This document shows, one piece after another, positions 9,993-18,700 of a DNA stretch of 64,000 nt. Within the stretch, counting starts at the first letter, position 1. Each line of letters opens with the position of its first letter. Made by a program: the position numbers and the translations under genes. The stretch covers positions 124,001-188,000 of the forward strand of contig WXYP01000003.1 in the NCBI GenBank assembly GCA_009901575.1, in the 5' to 3' direction. Source of the DNA: Flavobacteriaceae bacterium R38. GTDB lineage: Bacteria > Bacteroidota > Bacteroidia > Flavobacteriales > Flavobacteriaceae. The notes beneath the pieces are model-generated. The model was not told the DNA's origin and did no database searches. It was given only the letters and a program-made list of their open reading frames with translations.

Positions 9993-11480
9993 TTATTTGA
10001 AGTATTCTAAAAGTTGTGGATATTCATTAAAAGGTTGAATATTAAAAATTTGTTTAATTGCAATTTCATTACTTGTTCCTGCTTTTTTTAATGATTCAAA
10101 CATCATTTGTGCTAACTTAATAGTACCTGACTCTAATTCTTTAGATTCGTTTCTTAATTCTACACTTTCAGGGTTTTCACTATAATTTTGAATTATAGAT
10201 TCAACTGGAGTAGTTTCTCCAATAAGCTTAAAAATTGATTTTAAACTTTTCTTTGTTATTGATTCTGATTCCAACTCTTTAGCTAAAATTGGATGTTCTT
10301 CATTTATATAATAGTTAATTGCTCCATCACGTTGCTTTTTAGCTTTCCAAATTGGTTGAAAGTCGAAACTTGTAATTGAATCATCTAACATTATTTGATT
10401 TCCTCTAAAACGATATATATTAGAAGCTGTTTGTCTGGTCATTTTCCCTAAACGAACCAAATCTTTTCTAATTAAAATTGAGGGTGTTGCAGTTGCTTTT
10501 TTAATATCAATTTTCCATTCATGGTCAAGTTTATTTGGAATATCAATTAATATTCTTGCATTTTTATAGTGTTCATTTTTTGCAAAAATACCAAGCCAAT
10601 CACCATAAAGTAAAAGACGTTCATTTCTATAAATGTAAAAGCCTTGTAGTTTATACCAATCTTCTGTTTTAGCTTTCTTCCTATCTTCTTCATTAATCTT
10701 AGAAATATGCGGTAATACATAACATTTAATACGAACATTATCATTTTCTAAAAGTTCATCACTTACTAACTGACTACCTTCTTCCTCTTTCATAAATGGA
10801 TCCCAAGGATTTATAGCAATACCATTCATCCAAAGTTTAATTTTTCTTTTTTCTAAATATCTATGAAACACTAAGCTTAAATGTTCTTCAACCAACGCAA
10901 ATTCCTCTAAAAAAACTTTTCTTGCGGCTTCATTTTCTATATGAGAATTACCAACAAGCCTGTCTAGTTTTTCCCATACAACAACTGTCCCGCTTTTTTC
11001 TTTCAATAAATCTTTGACTAAATTTTGATTAGAGATATAATCCAGTAATGTCCATTTTCCAGTTTCGTTTACAAAATCTAAATCCCAACAACGTTTTAAA
11101 GTTTTATGCTCACTTTTTTTCGAGACAACAGTTAAAACTTTACATTGTGAAAAGGAGGAGGTTTTTAATCCAAGACCAAATCGTCCAAGGTCCGATTCGT
11201 CCCTTTCATCATTTGGATCTTTACTTCCAGGAGTCATAGCTTTAATCAACGTCTCCTTATCCATTCCCTCTCCATCATCTTTTATTGTAACTGTTGATTT
11301 ACTCCCTAACCATTCATAGTTAATCCATACATTTTCTGCTTTAGCAGAGATGCTATTATCAATAATATCAGCAATTGCAGTTTGTAAATTATAGCCAAAT
11401 GCTCTGAAAGTATTAATCATTGCACTAGCTTCTGGAGGTGTTTCTTCTCCTTTATATTTTTTAAGATTATCGAAATTCAT
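9993..11480 (-). CDS. GHKL-fold ATPase, MORC/MutL/Hsp90-like, of a restriction-type system
   Basis: The protein has 495 residues. ATP-binding motifs are complete: N box TAIADIIDNSISA (34-46), DDGEGM (68-73) and LGRFGLGLKTSS (98-109). A transducer-like middle domain follows. In the N box an Asp stands where MutL has the catalytic Glu; as far as I recall this is normal in this bacterial subfamily. ATP-driven dimerisation of such proteins is thought to clamp DNA. The gene sits between the DUF3883 nuclease (1 bp gap) and Z1 (2 bp gap), the arrangement of MORC-like ATPases in defence operons. It is unlikely to be a general chaperone or mismatch-repair MutL. Confidence 0.87.
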   Translation of the reverse strand: MNFDNLKKYKGEETPPEASAMINTFRAFGYNLQTAIADIIDNSISAKAENVWINYEWLGSKSTVTIKDDGEGMDKETLIKAMTPGSKDPNDERDESDLGRFGLGLKTSSFSQCKVLTVVSKKSEHKTLKRCWDLDFVNETGKWTLLDYISNQNLVKDLLKEKSGTVVVWEKLDRLVGNSHIENEAARKVFLEEFALVEEHLSLVFHRYLEKRKIKLWMNGIAINPWDPFMKEEEGSQLVSDELLENDNVRIKCYVLPHISKINEEDRKKAKTEDWYKLQGFYIYRNERLLLYGDWLGIFAKNEHYKNARILIDIPNKLDHEWKIDIKKATATPSILIRKDLVRLGKMTRQTASNIYRFRGNQIMLDDSITSFDFQPIWKAKKQRDGAINYYINEEHPILAKELESESITKKSLKSIFKLIGETTPVESIIQNYSENPESVELRNESKELESGTIKLAQMMFESLKKAGTSNEIAIKQIFNIQPFNEYPQLLEYFK

Positions 11481-11481
11481 A

Positions 11482-12237
11482 TTATCTTAATTCTTTCTCC
11501 GAAACAATCCATTGAATATTAATTGATGTGTACAAATTTTTCTTTGCAGATAATCTATTTACTGGATTTCGAAATATTTCAATTTGAGGAAGCTTATCAA
11601 TATTTTTTACTAAAACAACAAAATATTTTTCTTTATATTTTTTGGCTTTACTCCATTCTTTATTAGTAAATAACAAACCTCCTTTTTCTTTCGCTAATCC
11701 TTTAACTTCAACATAATAAATATCATTATTTGAATGTACTTCAAAATCGTATCCACAACCTAAATCTCTTGTATCTTTGAGTTGACCATTAATTGGTAAA
11801 GATGTTTCTGAATGATAATTAATAAAATATTCTTCTGCTTTTTTACCAGTAGAACCTCTTAATATAAACTTTGAATTTTTTAGAGATTTATCATCAATAG
11901 AAACAATTTTTAATAATTTTTCAAGATTATTTCTTGATCCAGTCAATATGTCATTTATAATGCCTCTAATATCAAATTCATTTAGTTTTTCTAAAGCATT
12001 TACGATATGTAATCTACTTGGACTCATTGGTCTTTGATGCCACCCAACCCTAAAACCGTGGATAGGATCAAATTCATCTCGCATATTTTTTATGGTGTTA
12101 GGATTAACTTTTAATATAGCTCCAATTTTTTGATGTGCTTTTTTTTGAGTCTTAAATCCTAAATTATAGTATGCTTCCTTATTAAATCTAGATAGATAAT
12201 ATCCTACATATAAAGCTAGTTTATGATTATTATCCAT
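11482..12237 (-). CDS. DUF3883-type PD-(D/E)XK protein, probable restriction endonuclease
   Basis: The protein has 251 residues. The N-terminal module (about 1-100) contains YYLSRFNKEAYYNLGF and PNTIKNMRDEFDP, a helical DNA-recognition-like segment found in several restriction enzymes. The C-terminal part is a nuclease: GKKAEEYF (131-138), CGYDFEV (Asp164) and YYVEVKG (Glu177, Lys179). It overlaps the methyltransferase gene by 8 bp. This makes it the best candidate for the cognate endonuclease of the C5 methyltransferase, although the DUF4420 protein downstream is a second candidate. The recognition sequence cannot be read from the protein. Confidence 0.78.
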   Translation of the reverse strand: MDNNHKLALYVGYYLSRFNKEAYYNLGFKTQKKAHQKIGAILKVNPNTIKNMRDEFDPIHGFRVGWHQRPMSPSRLHIVNALEKLNEFDIRGIINDILTGSRNNLEKLLKIVSIDDKSLKNSKFILRGSTGKKAEEYFINYHSETSLPINGQLKDTRDLGCGYDFEVHSNNDIYYVEVKGLAKEKGGLLFTNKEWSKAKKYKEKYFVVLVKNIDKLPQIEIFRNPVNRLSAKKNLYTSINIQWIVSEKELR

Positions 12238-13810
12238 TGTTATTTATTTTTTTAAATAGATCAAAAACAATCTCTGCTATTTGCTTCGCAAGATATGGTG
12301 GTACTGCATTGCCGACTTGATGATATTGAGCTGTCCGTGAGCCACAAAAAAGGTAGTTATCCGGAAATGTCTGTATTCTTGCAGCTTCTCTAACTGTTAA
12401 ACTTCTACATTGATCAGCATCATAGTGAATGAAATAATGCCCATCCTTGGAAATATGACTTGTTATTGTAGTTGCGGGTTGATCAGATAACTGAACTCTA
12501 AACCTATCGGCAAACTTACCTGATTGTGCATTTTCATGATCTGGTAGTAACTCATCACTATGTTGATTATATTCTGGTAAACGAGGAAAACGTTTATATG
12601 TTTTTGTATACATACTGGAGAACATATATCGCTTTAAATCCTGTACTAAATGGGACCTGGATTCATGATTAGGTACTCCTTTAAGTGCCGGGTCATTATA
12701 CCAATCAAAAAGAGGATTTTTAATATAAGGGGTTTTACATTTAACAAATTCTGAACCAATACCTTTTGCAGGTGCATTGATATTATTATTGGAATAGTCT
12801 TTTGCAAATCCATTCCACGAAATGATTTCTTTTCTGAAATCATTAATTATATCCTCCCAGTTTTCATCTGTGTCGATTTCATTTTCATAATATCTTTTCT
12901 TCTTTCCTTCAACTAATTCACTGGAAAGAAAGGAACGATTCAATCCACTTCTAATCTTAGGTAAATCTCCAATAACATCCTTCAATTTAACAAGGCTCTC
13001 TTTGGCCTTAAGGATATTGGGAATAACGTTAACATCTTCCCTTATACCCAATAATATAACCCTATGTCGTTTCTGAGGGATACCATAATTTTCAGATTTA
13101 ATCAGATAGTCTTTATCATTTTTTATTTCATCTTTAACTAAAGAGTAAATAGTATATTCTGGAGAATTCAAGTCAGGAAATATTATCCCTGGGTTTCTAA
13201 GATCTTCAAGTATCTTAGGAAAAATTTTCTCATCTTCTAATTTTGCAGATAATAGTCCTTTGACATTTTCCATAACAAAAACTGAAGGATGATGCTTTGC
13301 AATAATTCTTAAGTATTCTTGGTATAAATATACTCTATGATCTTGTTCATCTATTCCACCCACTCTTGATCTTCCAACTAAAGAATATGCCTGACAAGGA
13401 GGTCCTCCAATCAAAACCCAATCTGTGGCTTTTCCAAGGCCTTTTTTTATTCTTTTATCTATTTTTTCACTTGGAAATTTTTTTGATCCTAGCTCAGCTT
13501 TCCAGGCTTCTTTTTCGGCAACTCTATATTCATTAGGGTATTTTTCAAATAACTCCTGTTTAAGTTCTGTTCTTTTCTTAAGATTTGGTTCTTCTAATAA
13601 TTTGTAATATTCGTTAGGCTTTTTGTCTTTATTAAATTGTCTAAAAAAACTTCGCAACTCAAGTGTTTCATGAGCATTTTCATCTTTTTCAATAGATAAT
13701 TTAATATCAAAAACTTTTTTATTTTTATTATAAATGGAAGAAAAACCTTCACCTAACCCTCCAGGGCCAGCAAAAAGATCAATAATGGGTATATTATTCA
13801 ATTTTGGCAT
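12230..13810 (-). CDS. DNA (cytosine-5-)-methyltransferase (Dcm family)
   Basis: The protein has 526 residues. C5-methyltransferase motifs are in order: I DLFAGPGGLGEGF (11-23, SAM binding), IV GGPPCQAYS with catalytic Cys139, VI ENV (181-183), VIII QKRHR (246-250) and X QVGNAVPP near the C terminus (about 500-508). A charged insertion of roughly 90 residues separates motifs I and IV, and the target-recognition region lies between VIII and X. It would methylate cytosine in self DNA and so protect it from the operon's nuclease. It starts inside the end of vsr (13 bp overlap) and is followed with 8 bp overlap by the DUF3883 gene. Confidence 0.93.
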   Translation of the reverse strand: MPKLNNIPIIDLFAGPGGLGEGFSSIYNKNKKVFDIKLSIEKDENAHETLELRSFFRQFNKDKKPNEYYKLLEEPNLKKRTELKQELFEKYPNEYRVAEKEAWKAELGSKKFPSEKIDKRIKKGLGKATDWVLIGGPPCQAYSLVGRSRVGGIDEQDHRVYLYQEYLRIIAKHHPSVFVMENVKGLLSAKLEDEKIFPKILEDLRNPGIIFPDLNSPEYTIYSLVKDEIKNDKDYLIKSENYGIPQKRHRVILLGIREDVNVIPNILKAKESLVKLKDVIGDLPKIRSGLNRSFLSSELVEGKKKRYYENEIDTDENWEDIINDFRKEIISWNGFAKDYSNNNINAPAKGIGSEFVKCKTPYIKNPLFDWYNDPALKGVPNHESRSHLVQDLKRYMFSSMYTKTYKRFPRLPEYNQHSDELLPDHENAQSGKFADRFRVQLSDQPATTITSHISKDGHYFIHYDADQCRSLTVREAARIQTFPDNYLFCGSRTAQYHQVGNAVPPYLAKQIAEIVFDLFKKINNNG

Positions 13811-14220
13811 ATTATATTTTCGTATAGAGAATTTAATGTTTTTTCTTTTTCTTCTCCTTTAATTTCACATTCCCAAATGATTAATATTTTCCACCCTAAA
13901 TATTTAAGCTTTTTCATATTTTCTTTATCTCGACTTACCGTTTTATTAATTTTATTTAACCACCATTCTGTTCTGGTTTTAGGAACTACAAAATATTTAC
14001 ATCCGTCATGTCTATGCCAAAAACACCCCTGAACCTGAATCACAACTTTATATTTAGGTAAAACAATATCAGGTTTTCCAGGTAATCCCGTATCATGCAA
14101 ACGGAATCTTAAACCTTTTGAGTGAAGATACCTTCTGACGAGTAATTCAGGTTTGGTATTTTTACCTTTTATCTTACTCATATTGTAACTCCTAATCTTT
14201 GGAGAATGTACATCAGCCAT
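13798..14220 (-). CDS. vsr: Very short patch repair (Vsr-type) DNA mismatch endonuclease
   Basis: The protein has 140 residues, the usual Vsr length. Conserved blocks are MSKIKGKNTKPELLVRRYLH, GLPGKPDIVLP (catalytic Asp), GCFWHRHDGCK (metal/zinc-binding His and Cys) and LGWKILIIWECEI. Vsr nicks next to T:G mismatches produced when 5-methylcytosine deaminates, so it repairs damage caused by the adjacent C5 methyltransferase. It is the first gene of the seven-gene operon. An AGAAAG sequence about 9 bases before the ATG may serve as ribosome site. The 13-bp overlap with the methyltransferase gene implies co-translation. Confidence 0.92.
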   Translation of the reverse strand: MADVHSPKIRSYNMSKIKGKNTKPELLVRRYLHSKGLRFRLHDTGLPGKPDIVLPKYKVVIQVQGCFWHRHDGCKYFVVPKTRTEWWLNKINKTVSRDKENMKKLKYLGWKILIIWECEIKGEEKEKTLNSLYENIICQN

Positions 14221-14442
14221 ATTAATTATCTTTCTGTAAAGATATTATCTACAATTCTATTATAAAATGTTAGGGGGAAGTATCGAAGCTTAAATATAAA
14301 AGAAAAATGCTAGAGTAAAAAAAGGAAAGCCGCAATAATAGAAATGTTTTTTAACCGTAACGTTTTTCGGAAAGATTGCTTCATAGCATAGTTAGTCGAA
14401 ATAACGTTTATTTTTTATCTTGCAAACCACTTTTCAACAAAA
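14221..14442. promoter_or_regulatory. Divergent intergenic region carrying the defence-operon promoter
   Basis: This AT-rich stretch separates the minus-strand defence operon from the small plus-strand gene at 14443. All seven defence genes overlap or abut, so their promoter must lie here. I could not fix -33/-7 boxes with confidence. On the plus strand TATCTTGC at about 14416-14424 resembles a Bacteroidota TAnnTTTG box. Confidence 0.4.
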
Positions 14443-14589
14443 ATGGCAAAAACAGGGCGTGAAAAAAACACCAAGAATAAAGCGAAGCATTCTAAATTGA
14501 TGAAGCAAAAAGCCAATAAGCTAAAAGAAAAAGAAGTGAATCGTAAAGCTAGGTTAAAGGCTATTATTGAAAAAGCGAAAGAAAAGTAA
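14443..14589 (+). CDS. Small, highly basic protein of unknown function
   Basis: The protein has 48 residues, starting MAKTGREKNTKNKAKHSKLM. About 40 percent of residues are Lys or Arg, with no hydrophobic segment. It probably forms one long positively charged helix (KANKLKEKEVNRKARLKAII). Small basic proteins of this look are common as conserved hypothetical genes in Flavobacteriaceae and may bind nucleic acid or ribosomes; that is inference. The ORF begins with ATG, is in a good reading frame over its whole length, and stands alone between the defence operon and repeat DNA. Confidence 0.6.
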   Translation: MAKTGREKNTKNKAKHSKLMKQKANKLKEKEVNRKARLKAIIEKAKEK

Positions 14590-14599
14590 TACCATGTTC

Positions 14600-15000
14600 A
14601 TTTTTGTTTGATGTTTCATTTCATTTTTGTCTTGACACAAAAACGAAACAAAAAAGTCAAGACTGATTTTTAATTCCTGGAAATCTTACAAAGCTTTTAC
14701 TTCAGTACCATCCAGACCGTTTTTGCTTCGCAAAATACTCTTTGGATGGCTTTCATCAACCATAGTAAAATCTTTTTGATTTCTTACAGAATTAAAAATA
14801 TGTCGGTTTGTTAAAATGTTGCTATGTAGTTAAATCTTTTTAGGCCGTATAGTTTGATTGTTGCGTTAATAATTATTGAAGCCTTGGAAATAATTTAGCA
14901 ATAAGCAAACGGTTTTTAAAATCCATATTTTAAAAAATACCTCTCTAAAAAGTGCCCTTTTTATTTTCCTTTTTGGGCAAGCAAAAAGGAATGAATAAAC
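14600..15000. repeat. Composite intergenic repeat, full copy right of the defence operon
   Basis: Three folding modules lie in a row. First: TTTTTGT (14624-14630) / ACAAAAA (14637-14643), loop CTTGAC, followed by GTCAAGACTGATTTTT. Second: a long imperfect hairpin (14852-14910) whose apical loop contains GAAGCCTTGG. Third: TTCCTTTTTG (14966-14975) / CAAAAAGGAA (14982-14991) with loop GGCAAG. Related copies at 21836, 23998 and 24830 keep loops and spacing while stem sequences change. No protein gene is seen in 14590-15166. Confidence 0.7.
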
Positions 15001-15065
15001 AACATGTTTTTTATGCCATTATGCTTCGACAAGTTCAGTATGGCATTTTTTGCAATGATGTTTAG

Positions 15066-15165
15066 ATTCCCGCTTTCGCGGGAATGACATGATGGTTTTA
15101 ATTTTCTCTCACCCCTGCCTACCGGCAGGCAGGTTAATCCTCTCCCTAGGGAGAGGAAATAAAAA
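15066..15165. repeat. Cluster of short REP-like palindromes
   Basis: Three perfect or near-perfect palindromes follow one another: ATTCCCGC TTTC GCGGGAAT (15066-15085), CCTGCCTACCGGCAGGCAGG (about 15114-15133) and CCTCTCCCTAGGGAGAGG (about 15138-15155). Similar CTCTCC/GGAGAG words recur near 22050 and 24250. They precede the end of a minus-strand gene and could help termination, but no clean T-run is present. Confidence 0.55.
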
Positions 15166-15166
15166 G

Positions 15167-15655
15167 TTATCGATAAAAAAGCTGTGTAAAATAATAATCC
15201 CCATCACTATTCTTTCGGGCAACAATAGCGGTATGAGTAAAATCACCTTCAATATTTCTGCGGTGTCCCGAACTATCTAACCAGGCCTGGACTACACTTT
15301 CGGCAGTAGGATAGCGAAAAGCTACATTTTCTCCCACTCTTTGCGCACTTACTCGCTGTGTAAGATTTTCTGCCCGAGCAGAGAAATTATCATGACTTAT
15401 CTGTCCTTGACCTATCATATAGTTCGTATGCTCCAAAGCAATACTATAAGCATCGTCATTATGAGTTAGCGTAGTGAGGTCTTGTGAATTTCTATGATTG
15501 TTTATGAGTTGAAGTATTTGAACTTCAAAAGGAGTCATAGAAGTGTTTTGATTTACAGGATCCGGATTATCAGTAATGTCTTCGGTAGTGTCGCTGGAGC
15601 ATGCCAGCATCATGAATACGGCAAATAGCCATAGGATGTTCTTTAAGATTTTCAT
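15167..15655 (-). CDS. CAP-domain (SCP/PR1-like) lipoprotein
   Basis: The start at 15655 gives MKILKNILWLFAVFMMLACS with a lipobox-like LACSS, so the mature protein is probably lipid-anchored; 162 residues. An upstream in-frame ATG at 15712 would bury the signal peptide and is rejected. CAP motifs: ALEHTNYM, GQISHDNFSARAEN, VGENVAFRY, AWLDSSGHRRNI, FTHTAIVA and the final YYFTQLFYR. Bacterial CAP proteins are extracytoplasmic, and their biochemical function is mostly unknown. The Ser/Thr/Asp-rich stretch after the Cys is a linker. The gene is transcribed away from the alpha-2-macroglobulin gene. Confidence 0.85.
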   Translation of the reverse strand: MKILKNILWLFAVFMMLACSSDTTEDITDNPDPVNQNTSMTPFEVQILQLINNHRNSQDLTTLTHNDDAYSIALEHTNYMIGQGQISHDNFSARAENLTQRVSAQRVGENVAFRYPTAESVVQAWLDSSGHRRNIEGDFTHTAIVARKNSDGDYYFTQLFYR

Positions 15656-15788
15656 GGGTAATAGTTTTATTGATAACCAAAAAAATGGTAAGTTTAGTAT
15701 GTATTCATGCAATTTTTTTTCTTAAAAAATGGTATGATATTTGTTTGACAGTCAGAATACAACCCGTTCACCAATAATAAACCATCAC

Positions 15789-18700
15789 ATGCGAATCACA
15801 AAAATTTTACTGCTACTGGTACTCACCGGTATCACTGTGCTTTCTTGTAAAAAAAAGAAAGACACCGTCCAGGAACAAATCGATAACCTCTTTAAATTTC
15901 GGGAATATGTTTCCGATGTTTCCCAGGGAATTATTTCTGTACATAGTGATGTACGAGTCGTATTGCGTGAACCAATTGAGGGATGGAACGATAACCAGGA
16001 ATTAAATGATCGGGTATTTACAGTTTCTCCCAAGGTGAAAGGAAAAGTGATGGCATTAAATAATCAAACTATTGCTTTTGTACCGGATGATGCTTTTGAC
16101 CAGGATACCGAATACGAGTTTACCTTAGATATGGAAGCGCTGATCAAAGATATTCCGTCTGATCTCGAAAATTTCAAGTTTAAAATAAAAACTCTAAAGC
16201 AACAGTTTAATGTCAATACCAACAGGCTACAATCCTATACTAAAGACTGGCAATATATAGAAGGAACGTTACGTACAAGTGATCAGATGTCTTTAGAAAC
16301 GGCTCAAAAACTGATCAAAGTAACCCAGGATGGAAAACAAGTAGCTGTAAAATTTAATACAACTCCCGAAAAAGGAAATCAGTTTTTCTTTAAGATTGAC
16401 AGTGTTCAGCGTTTTGTAGAAGATTCCAGTATTGAGGTAAAATGGGACGGAAGTCCATTTAGGATCGATTCTAAAGGAGATGCCAGTATCGTAATTCCGG
16501 GGAAAAATAATTTTACTGTAACCGATGTGACTGTTTTTGATGCTGAAAATCAGTATCTCGAAATTAACTTTTCCGATCCGTTGAAAAAGAATCAGAATTT
16601 TGACGGATTAGTAACCTTACAAGAGGTTGAAAGCATAAAATTTAATGTGAATGGCAATGTTTTAAGAGCCTATCCAAACCAGGAAATGAAAGGAACAGCT
16701 TTATTAGAAGTTTTCCAGGGGATTCAGAGTGCAGAAGGCTATAAACTTAAAAATAAATATTCCGAAAATATTGCTTTCGAGCAGATTAAGCCACAGGTTC
16801 GCTTATTGCAAAACGGAACCATTTTACCATCATCTAACAACTTAAAAATCAATTTTGAAACAGCGAATTTAAACTCAATTGATGTTTTTGTATATCGAAT
16901 TTTTGAGAATAATGTCTTGCAATTTTTACAGCAGGAAAATTTAAACGGACAAGGATATCTGCGCCAGGTAGCGAGGCCGGTTGCAAAGAAAACACTGGAA
17001 TTGCAAAGCAATCTTTCCAACAGTACAGGGAAATGGCATGCGTATGCAGTCGATTTAAAAGAACTGATTGAAGTAGAGCCCGGAGCGATTTACAGGGTAG
17101 AATTTAACTTTAAACCTTCCTATAGTTCATATCGTTGTAACAGTACCAATTTCGAGGAAGAGGAAGCGGTTAATTTTGATGAAGAAGGAGCCGATTTCAG
17201 CTATTGGGACAATTACGAGAATTACTACTATAACGATTATTCCTATAATTATGATTATAACTGGAACGAACGTGATAATCCGTGTCATACCTCTTATTAT
17301 CGAAACAAAAAAGTAAGTACGAATGTATTGGCATCCGATTTAGGGGTGACGGTAAAAAAAGGAGTCAACGAATCGTATTTTGTAAGTGTAAACGATTTGG
17401 TTTCTACGCAACCTGTACAATCTAAAGTTACTTTTTATAATTATCAGCAACAGGAATTGGGAAGTGTGATTACAGGCACTGACGGGACTTCTATTTTTGA
17501 TTCAGATGCACCTGCATATTTTGCTATTGCAGAAAATAACAATCAGAAAACCTATGTAAGGCTGAATGACGGGAATGCCCTTTCAGTGAGTAAGTTTGAT
17601 GTATCTGGTGTAAAACTTCAAAAAGGATTAAAAGGATTCATTTATGGCGAACGCGGAGTCTGGCGTCCGGGAGATACTCTGTTTTTATCTTTTATGTTGA
17701 ATGATGCAGCTAACGATTTACCCCCGAATCATCCGGTGAAGTTTGAGCTGAAAGATCCTTACGGAAAAGTAACGAATCGGGAAGTCCGAACTTTTGGAAC
17801 CGATAATTTCTACAATTTTACAATCAAAACCGATGAAAATGCACCTACCGGAAACTGGCAGGCAAAAGTATCGGTAGGAGGCGCAAAGTTCACAAAGCAA
17901 ATCAAGATAGAAACGATAAAACCAAATCGACTCAAGATTAAAGCCGATTTTGATGACGAGATTTTATCCGCAGCAAAACCCATTACAGGAAATTTAGAAG
18001 TAGCCTGGTTACATGGTGCTGTAGCTAAAAATATGAAAGCGGATATCCAGGGAAAATTCAATCAGCAAACTACCACATTTAAACAATTTCCGGGTTATAT
18101 TTTTGATGATCCGTCAAGGAGATTTAGCGCAGAAGAACAAACCGTATTTGACGGGAATATTAATGCCGAAGGAAAAGCAACCTTTAGTTTACGGCCACAA
18201 TTGACGAAGAAAGCTCCGGGAATGTTACGTGCTTCTTTTATTACTAAAGTGTATGAAAATGGCGGTGATTTTAGCACAGATGTCTTTTCTAAAACCTACT
18301 CGCCTTACGAAACCTATATCGGGTTAAATGTACCCAAAGGAGATAAAGCCAGGGGAATGCTGTTAACTGATACCAAGCATACTTTTGAAGTGGTTTCTGT
18401 AGATGAAAATGGTAAAGCAAAAACGACTAAAAACCTGAAAGCAACTATTTATAAAGTCAATTGGAGATGGTGGTGGGATACTTCAGAAGATAATTTATCA
18501 TCCTATAACGGAAGTCAGTTTAGAGAAAAAGCCCTTGAAAAAACCATCAGTACCAATGCAAATGGAAAAGCTACCTTCGACTTCGAATTAAAATACCCGA
18601 ATTGGGGGCGTTACCTGGTACGTGTAGAAGATCCTGATGGAGGACATGCCACAGGAAAAGCAGTTTATGTAGATTGGCCGGGGTGGGCTGGAAAATCCAG

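Noticed and set aside
3878-14220. BREX, DISARM or Dnd/Pbe type system
   Set aside because: No PglX, PglZ, BrxC/DrmA/B or Dnd genes are present; the set is a C5 methyltransferase/GHKL/Z1/AIPR combination.
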